Both the position numbers and the translations under genes were made by a program. 64,000 nt of DNA from NCBI GenBank assembly GCA_009917545.1, contig QZDW01000003.1, positions 62,001 through 126,000 of the forward strand, given 5' to 3'. The notes beneath the pieces were generated by a model, which ran no database searches, was not told where the DNA came from, and saw only the letters and a list, made by a program, of their open reading frames with translations. The DNA is from a bacterium 1XD42-76. GTDB lineage: Bacteria > Bacillota > Clostridia > Lachnospirales > Lachnospiraceae. Below, one piece after another: positions 43,870-52,102 of the stretch; the stretch's first letter is position 1, and each line of letters starts with the position of its first letter.

Positions 43870-44976
43870 ATGAAGCGTGCAGGTATCTTTCTTTCCATTT
43901 TTCTTTTGACAGCAATATTGTCCGGTTGTGTACCTGGCAGGACAGAAGCAGGGCCAGGTACTTCCGAAACGGAAGCATTGCTCCCGCCTGGGACAAAAGC
44001 ATCGCTGCTTCCAGACGGGACAGAACTGCCAAAGCTGGCTGAAACCGGGGAAGCACTTCAAGACAGTGGGGAAATAGAGGCAGAGGCGGCTCAGAAGGAA
44101 ATACCAGCAGAGACAGGAGCCGTCCAGGAGGAAAAAACGGTAGAGGCAGGACAGAAAGAGGCCTTACCGGAGGATATTGCATCGTATTGGGCGGGGCCTG
44201 AGCCATCGACAACGGTCCGCGCCGACTGGTCTCACTATTTTGGCGATTTGAACGGCACCGCGGTTATTTTCGACCCGGATGAGCATATCTTTCAGATTTA
44301 TAATGTTGATCTGGCCGATACCCGCCGCTCTCCCTGCTCTACGTTCAAAATCATTTCGTCTCTGGCAGGACTGGAACATGGTGTGATCGACCCTGAAAAC
44401 TCTGTCCGTTCCTGGAGTGGTGAGAACTTTTGGAACGATGACTGGAACCGCGACATTGATTTTTACGATGCTTTTCGTACATCGTGTGTATGGTATTACA
44501 GGCAGGTGGCTGATGATATCGGCCCTGACGCAATGCAGGATGTGCTGGACACGCTCCGGTACGGCAACTGTGATATTTCAGACTGGGCCGGTCTCCAGAA
44601 TATCAACAACCGTAATCCGGCGCTGACCGGCTTTTGGATTGAATCGTCTCTGAAAATTTCGCCCAGGGAGCAGACCGAAATTCTGAACCGGATTTTTGGC
44701 AGTACATCCGGATATTCTGCGGATACCAGAGCGATTTTGGAGGAGGTCATGCTACTTTCCGAAGAAAGCCAGGATTTGTGTACAATCTATGGGAAAACAG
44801 GCATGGGGAAAACAGGTGGTGTCGTAGTAGATGCCTGGTATACGGGCTTTGCAGATATCGGCCGCCGCATTTATTTCTGTATTTATCTGGGAGAAACAGC
44901 CCACCAAAATGTATCCAGTACACGGGCAAGAGAGATCGCGGTTTCTCTGATAAAAGAGAACTTCCGGATGCCATAG
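43870..44976 (+). CDS. Lipoprotein-type class D beta-lactamase homologue
   Basis: A 368-residue protein with a lipobox (ILSGC, Cys near residue 19) and a long Glu/Ala/Thr-rich linker to about residue 105. The catalytic domain then shows all class D marks in order: PCSTFKI (nucleophile Ser and the Lys that is carboxylated), TSCVWYY (SxV), LRYGNCDISDW (YGN), FWIESSLKISPREQ and the CTIYGKTGMG KTG motif with VDAWYTGF after it. The domain therefore looks active; hydrolysis of penicillins from outside the membrane is the likely role. It could also be a BlaR-type sensor fragment, but there is no zinc-peptidase part here. Preceded by GAAGGGGAA. Confidence 0.85.
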   Translation: MKRAGIFLSIFLLTAILSGCVPGRTEAGPGTSETEALLPPGTKASLLPDGTELPKLAETGEALQDSGEIEAEAAQKEIPAETGAVQEEKTVEAGQKEALPEDIASYWAGPEPSTTVRADWSHYFGDLNGTAVIFDPDEHIFQIYNVDLADTRRSPCSTFKIISSLAGLEHGVIDPENSVRSWSGENFWNDDWNRDIDFYDAFRTSCVWYYRQVADDIGPDAMQDVLDTLRYGNCDISDWAGLQNINNRNPALTGFWIESSLKISPREQTEILNRIFGSTSGYSADTRAILEEVMLLSEESQDLCTIYGKTGMGKTGGVVVDAWYTGFADIGRRIYFCIYLGETAHQNVSSTRAREIAVSLIKENFRMP

Positions 44977-44983
44977 GAAACCT

Positions 44984-45060
44984 CTATGCGCCCACAGGTA
45001 AGCGTATCACCATGAATGGGAGCTATCCATGCGCCCGACAAAGCTCAGACGCAGAAAGGA
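44984..45060 (+). repeat. Partial copy of hairpin repeat family 1
   Basis: ATGCGCCCACAGGTAAGCG, with a second ATGCGCCCGAC 45 bases on, matches module 1 (ATGCGCCCACGGGTGAG) of the array at 6.6 kb. Modules 2 and 3 are missing. It lies directly after the beta-lactamase stop codon. Confidence 0.6.
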
Positions 45061-45240
45061 CACGGAACGGGTTAATAAAGGCGTAATGGATTCGTAAGTA
45101 AAATGCGAGAGGAATCTCAACAATTATATGGTATTCTATATATACGAAACGGGAAATCTGCCAGCAGCAGAGCGTATATTCCGGCGCAGGAGAGACGTCG
45201 GCAGAAACATTTCCGTATTTCTTGAAAGGAGCAGAATGAT

Positions 45241-46125
45241 ATGAAGAAAATTATGAAGCTTACGGGCGTTTTATGTGCAGTAGCCATGACAGCGATCATG
45301 GGATTCTGTGCATTAGGAGAACCAGGGGAAGCGGAGACGGTTCAGCAGGCAGTGTTTGATGGAACTGTTGTTTCGGTCGAGGAGAACCGTTTTATGATGA
45401 CACGCCCGCTTGAAGGCGGCAGTGAGGAAATTATCATTCAGATTACGGAGGAGACGAAGATCCTTGACGGGGTGAATGGCTATCCGCTTGAAAAGGGGAG
45501 TCTGACAGCAGGCAAAGAGGTTCGTGTTTATGCCGGCCCGGAGATGACGTTAAGTCTCCCGGCGATTACGAATGGCGTAGTGGTTCTGGTTAAAGAGGAA
45601 GGAAGCGGGGAGTTTCCATTCTATTCAGGAGTTCATGAGCTGAAATCGGATTTCAGTGCATCCGCAGGACAGGGAGAGCGTTTTACTTTAAAGACAGAGG
45701 ATGGAAAAAGTTATACGCTTGATCCCTCAACCGTTCTTCTGCCATATCTCACGAGAAATATCGTAACAGAGCAGGATCTGACACCAGGAACCAGGATTCT
45801 TTTATGGGAAGGTCAGACGGAGGGAACGGTTTCTAAAATCGTGATTTTTGCAGGAAATGACAGAGACGGAAGCACCTCCAACGAGGATGGCTGGCAAAAG
45901 AGAGAGGATGGCTGGTACTATCTGGAACAGGGGCTGGCAAAGACGGGCTGGCTCTTAGAGAACGGCGAGTGGTATTATCTCTCACCGGATACAGGTCTCA
46001 TGCAGACCGGTTTCCTGACACTGGATGGAAAGACGTATTTCCTGAAGGAAGATGGCAAAATGCTGAAGGAAGCCCACATTTTCACGCCCGACGAAAACGG
46101 GGCTCTCCAAATCAATTTCCAGTAA
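45241..46125 (+). CDS. Secreted protein with C-terminal wall-binding repeats
   Basis: A 294-residue protein with the site GAAAGGAGCAGAATGAT. The signal peptide (KKIMKLTGVLCAVAMTAIMGFCALG) ends near residue 25. Residues 40-205 form beta-rich domains (FDGTVVSVEENRF, DLTPGTRILLW) of unknown type. Residues about 218-294 are wall-binding repeats (WYYLEQGLAKTGWL, WYYLSPDTGLMQTGF, YFLKEDGKMLKE), similar to those in the gene at 23.9 kb. These units bind choline or glycan in other bacteria. It is probably a surface protein. Confidence 0.8.
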   Translation: MKKIMKLTGVLCAVAMTAIMGFCALGEPGEAETVQQAVFDGTVVSVEENRFMMTRPLEGGSEEIIIQITEETKILDGVNGYPLEKGSLTAGKEVRVYAGPEMTLSLPAITNGVVVLVKEEGSGEFPFYSGVHELKSDFSASAGQGERFTLKTEDGKSYTLDPSTVLLPYLTRNIVTEQDLTPGTRILLWEGQTEGTVSKIVIFAGNDRDGSTSNEDGWQKREDGWYYLEQGLAKTGWLLENGEWYYLSPDTGLMQTGFLTLDGKTYFLKEDGKMLKEAHIFTPDENGALQINFQ

Positions 46126-46198
46126 GATCAAATCTTTCCTGAAATGGCCCATTGCCGCCGGGCGATCCAAACCCGGCAGGCGAAATGGATCTGTCAAT

Positions 46199-46738
46199 TT
46201 AAAAATCAGGCAATATATACTCAAGCTGGCAGTCGAACGGTTCGGCCTCGACGTGCCAGCTTGCGTATTCTTTCGCTTCGACACATCCCATTTTTTTATA
46301 AAATGCCTGGCTTTCAACAGCAGAATGGGCGGAAATATAGAGTTTTTCGGCTCCCTGTGTCCTGGCCCAGTCAGAAGCTGCATGAAAGAGCTTAGCCCCG
46401 ACTCCTTCTCCCCGCAGATCAGCGGAGACGTGGATACTTGAAAGGTCAAGGTATTGCTTTCTCGAACCGAACGGCCTTGACTCGACGGAGACAAACGCCT
46501 TGAGCGTGTTGTCCAGAAAAGCAGCCCGGACGAGACCTCCGGTATCGGCCGTATGCTGGAGACAGGAGACAAGGAGTTCGTAATCCTTTTCTGTCCAGTC
46601 ATCAATGAATGGGGCATCTTTGATAACCCAGGCCCCGCTTTCCCTGCGCCAGCATTTTGTAACTACCTGGCGGCGGATAAAGCCGGAAAACAGTTCACGA
46701 CATATCTCATTAGAAATCAAATTCTTATATTGCAGCAT
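46199..46738 (-). CDS. GNAT family N-acetyltransferase
   Basis: A 179-residue acetyltransferase. The GNAT fold is indicated by the acetyl-CoA-binding motif LRGEGVGAKLFHAASDWA (about residue 115), the preceding strand LDLSSIHVSADLRG and the later KLYISAHSAVESQAFYKKMGCVEA with its Tyr. The N-terminus (ICRELFSGFIRRQVVTKCWRRESGAW) is a small domain common in this subgroup. The substrate is unknown. The ATG has the site AAAAGGAGAATGATACGAA. It converges with the wall-binding protein gene. Confidence 0.88.
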   Translation of the reverse strand: MLQYKNLISNEICRELFSGFIRRQVVTKCWRRESGAWVIKDAPFIDDWTEKDYELLVSCLQHTADTGGLVRAAFLDNTLKAFVSVESRPFGSRKQYLDLSSIHVSADLRGEGVGAKLFHAASDWARTQGAEKLYISAHSAVESQAFYKKMGCVEAKEYASWHVEAEPFDCQLEYILPDF

Positions 46739-46759
46739 TTCGTATCATTCTCCTTTTCA

Positions 46760-46872
46760 TGTAAACCTTCCTGCGCCACAGGTGAGCGCGCCATGATGAA
46801 TGAAAGTAGTTCAGGCGCATTGGGCATCCCTGAACTTAGATCGCCTGTGGCGATGGACTTTCAAAGTAAATG
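46760..46872 (+). repeat. Copy of hairpin repeat family 1 with compensatory stem changes
   Basis: Runs from GTAAACCTTCCTGCGCCACAGG to CAAAGTAAA. GTTCAG (46809-46814) pairs with CTGAAC (46830-46835), and ATCGCC-TGT-GGCGAT (46840-46854) replaces GCCGCC/GGCGGC of the 6.6 kb copies, so both strands of the stem changed together. Confidence 0.7.
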
Positions 46873-47044
46873 TTTTTATGGGCTCCGTACTTTGCAGACG
46901 GTTGTCTGCTTCTGTATTTTTTCATACACTAAGTATAGCATAGATATCCTTGATCGGGCAATGGGAATTCATCAGGCAGCTAATTATTGATATACCGGTG
47001 TCCGTCACCTGAAAAATGACGGTCAAAAAAATAACAATAAACTA

Positions 47045-47108
47045 TTGACATATAATATTATACAATATATAATATAGCTACAATATTATATAACATATAA
47101 TATTATGT
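47045..47108 (+). promoter_or_regulatory. Consensus promoter with duplicated operator, padR operon
   Basis: TTGACA (47045-47050), 17 bases, TATAAT (47068-47073) is a perfect sigma-A promoter. The 14-mer ACATATAATATTAT occurs at 47048-47061, within the spacer, and again at 47093-47106. The second copy extends to ACAT-8-ATGT, a dyad of the size PadR proteins bind, so autorepression is likely. Confidence 0.8.
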
Positions 47109-47131
47109 GGGAAAAAATAAGGAGGAAAGGA

Positions 47132-47452
47132 ATGGTATTCAATACGGGAGCAGCTTTGTTAGATGCGATTGTGCTTGCGGTTGTGTCCGTAGACGCCTCC
47201 GGGACGTATGGTTACAAGATTACACAGGATGTGAGAAAAGCGATCGACATTTCGGAATCGACTCTTTACCCGGTGCTGAGAAGGCTTCAGAAAGATGAAT
47301 GCCTGGAGGCATACGATCTGGCAATTGACGGGCGGAACCGGAGATATTACCGGCTTACAGAGACAGGACGTGCCCAGCTTGCGCTGTATAAAGGTGAGTG
47401 GGCCAGGTATTCGAATCATATATCTCATATCTTTGAGGAGGCGAAGCTATGA
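47132..47452 (+). CDS. PadR family transcriptional regulator
   Basis: A 106-residue winged-helix protein. ATG 47132 follows GGAGGAAAGG, so it is chosen over 47105. The N-terminus GAALLDAIVLAVVSVDASGTYGYKI and ISESTLYPVLRRLQKDECLEAY with RRYYRLTETGRAQL are classic PadR. It lacks the long coiled tail of PadR-s1, as expected for the small type. It overlaps the next gene by ATGA and probably represses the whole operon. Confidence 0.92.
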   Translation: MVFNTGAALLDAIVLAVVSVDASGTYGYKITQDVRKAIDISESTLYPVLRRLQKDECLEAYDLAIDGRNRRYYRLTETGRAQLALYKGEWARYSNHISHIFEEAKL

Positions 47453-48522
47453 AAAAGGACGAATTTTTAGAACAGCTGGTATATCTGCTGCAGGATATTC
47501 CGGATGGAGACCGGGAGGAGGCGATACAGTATTATCGAGATTACCTTGAGGAAGCGGGAAGTGAAAATGAAGAGCAGACGATCGGAGAATTCGGTAGTCC
47601 CGAGAGGGTGGCTGCGATCATCCGGGCAGACCTGGCAGGGAATTTAAGTGAAGGAGGCTCTTTTACAGATAAAGGTTACGAGGATGAGAGGTTCCGGGAT
47701 CCGAACTACGAGATCGCCAAGCGCCTGGATCTGCCGGAGGCGTCCGGACAAAGCGGAGAAGGCAGTAGTCCGAAGAACACTCAGGATGCAGCGGATCAAA
47801 GCGGAGCCTTCCAGGACAGTACGTACAGAAATGCCACCTATGGAGACAGAAGCTACCGGGATGGCGGGTACAGAAATACTGTCTATAGGAACAGCAGCTA
47901 CCAGGATGACGGGTACAGAAATGCCGCCTATGGGGACAGCGGCTACCAGGATGGCGGGTACGGAAATACCGCTTTTGGAGGCAGCGCCTGCCGGGATGGA
48001 GGGTACAGGGATACCGCCTATGAAGGCAGTTCCTATCAGAATACCAGCTACCACGACGGGGGATTTGAGAGTCAGTATGAGGACAGCAGGGCCTCGGAGC
48101 CTGTGTATGCAGAGAGAAAGAAAAAGCCGTGGACAAATAAAGTTTTAAAATGGATTTTATGGATTGTCCTGTTTTGTGCGGCATCTCCGGTTATTTTGGG
48201 AGTGGGCGGCACGGTCTCCGGCCTGATTGTAGGGGTGTTTTCCCTCATTTTAGGGGTTTTTGCAGTTGTTGCCGTGATGACAGTCGGTATGATTGTTGTA
48301 GGTGTAATTACCGGAAGCATGGGACTGACCCTGATCGGAATCAATTTTGTTGATTTTCTGCTCTTAATGGGACTATCAATGATGAGTTTTGGGCTGGGCA
48401 TTCTGGGAATGATACTTTCATGGCTGCTGCTCGGAGGTTTCGTACCGTTTTTATGGAAAAGCATCGTGAAGCTGGTGCGTTCTCTTGCAGGAAGGAGAAG
48501 AGGGGGACGAGGCAATGAGTAA
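47449..48522 (+). CDS. HAAS/DUF1700-like membrane protein with a Tyr-rich repeat array
   Basis: A 357-residue protein. Residues 1-70 form a HAAS helical domain (FLEQLVYLLQDIPDGDREEAIQYYRDYLEEAG, then IGEFGSPERVAAIIRADL) typical of proteins encoded next to PadR regulators. Residues about 126-205 are five 15-residue Tyr/Gly/Asp-rich repeats. The C-terminal part has three to four membrane helices (ILWIVLFCAASPVILGVGG, LIVGVFSLILGVFAVVAVMTVG and others). The role is probably in sensing envelope stress with the next two genes, but this is inference. It overlaps padR and the following gene. Confidence 0.85.
   Translation: MKKDEFLEQLVYLLQDIPDGDREEAIQYYRDYLEEAGSENEEQTIGEFGSPERVAAIIRADLAGNLSEGGSFTDKGYEDERFRDPNYEIAKRLDLPEASGQSGEGSSPKNTQDAADQSGAFQDSTYRNATYGDRSYRDGGYRNTVYRNSSYQDDGYRNAAYGDSGYQDGGYGNTAFGGSACRDGGYRDTAYEGSSYQNTSYHDGGFESQYEDSRASEPVYAERKKKPWTNKVLKWILWIVLFCAASPVILGVGGTVSGLIVGVFSLILGVFAVVAVMTVGMIVVGVITGSMGLTLIGINFVDFLLLMGLSMMSFGLGILGMILSWLLLGGFVPFLWKSIVKLVRSLAGRRRGGRGNE
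47824..48063 (+). repeat. 45-bp (15-residue) tandem repeat inside the DUF1700-like gene
   Basis: Five units of exactly 45 bases from 47824 to 48048 encode YRNATYGDRSYRDGG-like blocks, and a sixth partial unit (YHDGG) follows. Tyr recurs every 4-6 residues. The array sits in the hydrophilic linker between the HAAS domain and the membrane helices. Confidence 0.85.
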
Positions 48523-49402
48523 ATTATCCAAAATTGGTTTGTTTATCAGTATATTTCTGATCCTTTTAGGAATCGGCATTTCCACGGCCGCTTTTGCAAT
48601 GGGGGCGAGCCCGTCGAGAATCACAGAATATTTTTATAACAGATTCCACTGGGACGACGACGGCAGGCTTTTGGGCCTGGATCGGGAAGAACTGGAGGAT
48701 TGGGCCGCAGTAGAAAAGGCAGTCAGAAACTGGGAGGCATTCCCGGCAGAGCAGGGCGTGATTTATGGAGAAGAGGACTGGCAGGCCAGTTATCCGTTTG
48801 TGACGAAGCTGGAGATCCGGCAGCGCGGGGGCGAGGTGTGGATAAATGTGACGGAAAATGAGGATTTCCTGACGGTCAGAAGCGAAAACGGCAGTCTGAA
48901 ACACATCAGTTATCACGATAACGGGAGCTCACAAAAGCTGGTGATCGACGCGCACGACGGGGAGAATTATGAGATATACGTACCGGTGGAATGGTATTTT
49001 GAAAAACTGGATGTTGAGGTAAGAGGCGGCATTTTTTCCGGGGCTCAGATAAATGTAAGGGAAGCAGATGTGACTGTGAGGGAAGGTGCGGCACAGGTTG
49101 TTCAGTCATATGGGGAAGAGCTGGAGCTTTACTGCCTGAGAGGTACGATTGAATGGACGGCTGCGGGGAGTGCGGCCAAAAACATTGAGGCAGAAAGCGA
49201 GGGCGGAAATATTACGATCACACTTGCGGATGGAACCAGGACCTCGGACTATACGTGTGAGCTGGAATGCGAGAACGGGGTCATCAATCTTCCGCAGATT
49301 ACCCTGGAGGGGAATGAGGAAAAGAGCATTTCCGGGAACAGGGCAGGGTTTTTTATGGAGCTGGAGGCAAGAAACAATGGTGCGATCGCAGTAACAGAAT
49401 AA
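48515..49402 (+). CDS. DUF4097-like membrane-anchored beta-helix protein
   Basis: A 295-residue protein beginning at ATG 48515, overlapping the preceding stop by 8 bases. An N-terminal membrane helix (IGLFISIFLILLGIGISTAAFAMG) is followed by an external part. Its C-terminal two thirds are short alternating strands (LEIRQRGGEVWINVTENEDFLTVRSENG, then LDVEVRGGIFSGAQINVREADVTVREG) characteristic of the DUF4097 putative adhesin repeat fold. Such proteins commonly lie in PadR-HAAS-DUF4097-PspC operons. Its role is unknown. Confidence 0.8.
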   Translation: MSKLSKIGLFISIFLILLGIGISTAAFAMGASPSRITEYFYNRFHWDDDGRLLGLDREELEDWAAVEKAVRNWEAFPAEQGVIYGEEDWQASYPFVTKLEIRQRGGEVWINVTENEDFLTVRSENGSLKHISYHDNGSSQKLVIDAHDGENYEIYVPVEWYFEKLDVEVRGGIFSGAQINVREADVTVREGAAQVVQSYGEELELYCLRGTIEWTAAGSAAKNIEAESEGGNITITLADGTRTSDYTCELECENGVINLPQITLEGNEEKSISGNRAGFFMELEARNNGAIAVTE

Positions 49403-49474
49403 AAATAAAAACCAAGAGACTGCTTACGGCTGAAAGTTTCGTATAACAAGGCGAGTATGCAGAAAGGAGAAACA

Positions 49475-49675
49475 ATGGAAGCGAGAAAATTATATCGTTC
49501 CGAGAGAAACCGGATGATTTGTGGAGTATGCGGAGGAATCGGGGAGTTTCTGAATGTGGACGCAACGCTAGTGCGGCTTATATGGGCAATCATGGTATTC
49601 AGCGGGCCGGGAGTTTTGGCATATCTGATCGCTGCTGTTATCATTCCGGGAGTACCATCCAGTGAGACATATTAG
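49475..49675 (+). CDS. PspC domain protein
   Basis: A 66-residue protein with ATG 49475 after AAAGGAGAAACA. It is just one PspC domain: ARKLYRSERNRMICGVCGGIGEFLNVDATLVRLIWAIMVF and a second hydrophobic part GVLAYLIAAVIIPG. PspC proteins relate to membrane stress responses. It is the last gene of the padR operon, followed by a strong terminator. Confidence 0.93.
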   Translation: MEARKLYRSERNRMICGVCGGIGEFLNVDATLVRLIWAIMVFSGPGVLAYLIAAVIIPGVPSSETY

Positions 49676-49732
49676 CAGGCCAATGGGCATATGAGGAAAA
49701 GAATCCGGAAGGGTAATGGATAGAAAGGTGAG

Positions 49733-49767
49733 GGAACGCGCAGCAACAGGGCTGCCGCGTTCCTTTT
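49733..49767 (+). terminator. Terminator of the padR-pspC operon
   Basis: GGAACGCG (49733-49740) pairs with CGCGTTCC (49755-49762) with CAGC/GCTG inside, then TTTTT. The stretch from 49768 to the next gene at 49978 holds nothing recognisable. Confidence 0.88.
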
Positions 49768-49977
49768 TGTGTTACAGAAACTTTGTGCTACAGAAACGCA
49801 TGTCCTGTAAAAGAAAAGACGCTCTGTATAACTGCTGATCTTACAGGCACATGCTGAGTCAGGCGTCCCTGGTGCATGAGATGGCAGAAAATGGGCAATA
49901 CTTGTAACAGCCCAGTGTATCTGGGTGGACTACGAGCATTTTGTTGAAATGTGGTTAGACGAAAGGAGTGCGCCAAA

Positions 49978-50196
49978 ATGCCAAAAAAGAAGAAGGACGA
50001 GCCGATTGATCCGGAAAATCTGAAACCGGAGGACAAGATGAAATTTGAAATCGCTGCAGAGCTGGGGTTGGCAGACAAGGTGATCCAGGGCGGCTGGCGG
50101 TGCCTGACTGCCAAGGAGAGCGGCCGGATCGGCGGCCTGATTACAAAGAAGAAAAGAGAATTGCAGAAAACAGCTGCCGGGGACATTGAAAGTTGA
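49978..50196 (+). CDS. Divergent alpha/beta-type small acid-soluble spore protein
   Basis: A 72-residue basic protein from ATG 49978 (site AAAGGAG); the earlier GTG at 49951 precedes this site. The pattern DKMKFEIAAELGLADKV, then GGWRCLTAKESGRIGGLITKKKREL matches the two conserved parts of alpha/beta SASPs (KxEIAxExG and GxVGGxxTKR). SASPs coat spore DNA and protect it from UV, and the GPR protease cuts them during germination. The N-terminus (PKKKKDEPIDPENLKPED) is longer and more charged than in classic SASPs. It suggests the organism sporulates. Confidence 0.8.
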   Translation: MPKKKKDEPIDPENLKPEDKMKFEIAAELGLADKVIQGGWRCLTAKESGRIGGLITKKKRELQKTAAGDIES

Positions 50197-50214
50197 GAAA
50201 CAATTTTGTATAAT
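50186..50214 (+). promoter_or_regulatory. Promoter of the cobalamin cluster
   Basis: TTGAAA (50186-50191), 17 bases, TATAAT (50209-50214), 67 bases before cbiG. No cobalamin riboswitch is visible in the gap. Confidence 0.65.
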
Positions 50215-50280
50215 GAAGAAAAACGCTTACAACGATCACGCAGTGAGCGGGAGAAATGACAGTCGGACAGGAGGGAGCCG

Positions 50281-51375
50281 GTGAGGGCAGCATTAGTCAG
50301 TTTTACTGCGAATGGGTTTGCGACAGAAAAGAGGCTGGTCCGCCTGCTCACAGAGGCCGGGCATGAGGCACGGCCGTATGTGATGGGAAAATATGCACTG
50401 CAGGCAGCGGCAAGGGATACGGAAATCTGCTTTTGTGCGGTAAAAGAAGGCGGGCTCTCAGCGTGGGCCGGTGTGCAGTTTGAAGAAATGGACGCACTGG
50501 TGTTCGTGGGAGCCTGTGGGATTGCCGTGCGGGCGCTTGCGCCTTTTATAAAGGATAAACGGACGGACCCGGCTGTGGTGGTGGTAGATGAAAAAGGCAG
50601 CTTTGTCATCCCCATTCTTTCCGGGCATCTGGGAGGAGCCAATGATCTGGCCCTTTTGCTGGCCGGAGGGCTCGAGGCTATGCCGGTAATTACAACAGCC
50701 ACGGATATCAATGGCCGGTTTTCTGTTGACAGCTTTGCGAAAATCCGCGGCCTGACGCTCGCTAACAGTGAGACAGCCAAGCTCGTGTCCGCTGATATTC
50801 TGGCCGGGGAGCCGGTAGGAGTTTTCAGTGATTTTGCCATTGACGGCCCGGTTCCTGACGGACTCCGTACGGATACCATGTGCCGGCATAATATCTGGAT
50901 TACCATTTCCCAGAGGAACAGGCCGGAGACTGGGAACGTCAGAATATTAAAGCTGATTCCACGGTGCGTAGCTCTTGGAATTGGATGCCGCAGAGGTACA
51001 CCTGCGGCCAGAATCCGCGAGATTATCCGGGAAGCAATGGAACAGGGGCATGTTGCCGCCGAGAGTATCTGTGCAGTTGCCAGCATTGATTTGAAATCAG
51101 GGGAGCCCGGCCTCTGTGAGACGGCAAAGGAGCTGGGAGTGCCCTTTTTTACGTATACCAGGGAAGAGCTGTCAGCCATCAGCGGTGAATTTTCCGATTC
51201 AGAGTTCGTAAAACAGACAGTCGGAGTCGGCAATGTCTGTGAACGGGCGGCTGTGGCGGCCTGTCTTGAGGCAGCCAAAACGGGCCGGCTGTTATTTGGG
51301 AAATATGCAAAAGACGGCGTGACCGTAGCGGCGGCCTGTTTTACCCCACAGCTGTTTGCAGCAGAGGGCGGATGA
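50281..51375 (+). CDS. cbiG: Cobalt-precorrin 5A hydrolase
   Basis: CbiG opens the lactone of cobalt-precorrin-5A in anaerobic cobalamin synthesis. The 364-residue product begins with GTG 50281 after AGGAGGGAGCCG. The N-terminal domain has the MDALVFVGACGIAVRALAPFIKDKRTDPAVVVVDEKGSFVIPILSGHLGGAND stretch (residues about 80-130) and the C-terminal domain CVALGIGCRRGTPAARIREII with VASIDLKSGEPGL. Other corrin-ring genes are not near, so this gene is separated from the main pathway or that lies elsewhere. Confidence 0.94.
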   Translation: MRAALVSFTANGFATEKRLVRLLTEAGHEARPYVMGKYALQAAARDTEICFCAVKEGGLSAWAGVQFEEMDALVFVGACGIAVRALAPFIKDKRTDPAVVVVDEKGSFVIPILSGHLGGANDLALLLAGGLEAMPVITTATDINGRFSVDSFAKIRGLTLANSETAKLVSADILAGEPVGVFSDFAIDGPVPDGLRTDTMCRHNIWITISQRNRPETGNVRILKLIPRCVALGIGCRRGTPAARIREIIREAMEQGHVAAESICAVASIDLKSGEPGLCETAKELGVPFFTYTREELSAISGEFSDSEFVKQTVGVGNVCERAAVAACLEAAKTGRLLFGKYAKDGVTVAAACFTPQLFAAEGG

Positions 51376-51433
51376 TTGATGACATGCAATGCTTTGGATC
51401 ATGCAAAGAGCGTACCGGAAGGAGAGGCAGAGG

Positions 51434-52003
51434 ATGATGATTGTGGTGACAGGAGCAAGTGCGAGCGGGAAATCGGCATTTGCGGAGCAGCTCCTTACAA
51501 AGGCGGAGGCAGAAAATAAGTTCTATATAGCAACCATGATCTCATGGGATGAGGAGTGCGAAAGGCGGATTATGCGGCATAGAAAGCTGCGGGCCGGAAA
51601 GCGTTTTACCACCATTGAGCGGCCGCTTGATTTGCACAGAGCAGTACTCCCGCCGGACAGTGCAGTACTCCTGGAATGCATGTCAAACCTGGCAGCCAAC
51701 GAGATTTATCGCGTCGACAGGCCTGACGGACAGGAGAGTGTGGAAGAATATTACCGCACCGATGTATCAAACGGGCAGAGGGGTGCGGAAGAGAGAATTC
51801 TCTGCGGGCTTGAGCATTTGAAAAGAAATACCGTACACTTGATCGTGGTGACGAACGAAGTGTTTTGCGACGGGGAAACATATCCGGAGGAGACGAGACA
51901 ATATCTGGAACTGCTGGGCCGGCTGAACCAGCGGCTGGCAGGGATGGCCGATCAGGTATATGAGGTGGTGTGCGGGATTCCGCGCTGCCTTTGCGGCGAT
52001 TGA
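51434..52003 (+). CDS. cobU: Adenosylcobinamide kinase/guanylyltransferase, CobU-like
   Basis: CobU phosphorylates adenosylcobinamide and transfers GMP to it. From ATG 51434 (site AAGGAGAGG) the product has 189 residues; the longer frame to 51389 adds codons with no ribosome binding site. It has Walker A GASASGKS at the N-terminus, the ERRIMRHRKLR stretch with the His that is guanylylated in the family, LLECMSNLAANE and the VTNEVFCDG segment. A stretch around residues 100-120 (YRTDVSNGQRG) looks like an insertion. Second gene of the cluster. Confidence 0.85.
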   Translation: MMIVVTGASASGKSAFAEQLLTKAEAENKFYIATMISWDEECERRIMRHRKLRAGKRFTTIERPLDLHRAVLPPDSAVLLECMSNLAANEIYRVDRPDGQESVEEYYRTDVSNGQRGAEERILCGLEHLKRNTVHLIVVTNEVFCDGETYPEETRQYLELLGRLNQRLAGMADQVYEVVCGIPRCLCGD

Positions 52004-52102
52004 CGTGATAAGGACGTGCGGACATAAAAAACAGATTACCGGCCGGTATGGATGTAAGGACAGCAGTTCAGTTGGACGGGAGGGCCGGGAAAGGATTACA
52101 TA

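Noticed and set aside
46126-46198. Terminator between the converging wall-binding and GNAT genes
   Set aside because: A GCCGCCGGG/CCCGGCAGGC stem is present, but there is no T-tract on either strand, so I do not list it.
50197-50280. Cobalamin riboswitch before cbiG
   Set aside because: The gap is only 84 bases and lacks a B12 box; there is just a promoter.
49788-51389. A 533-codon open frame on the minus strand
   Set aside because: It is the antisense of cbiG and the spore protein gene, with Ser/Pro/Arg-rich composition typical of a shadow frame.
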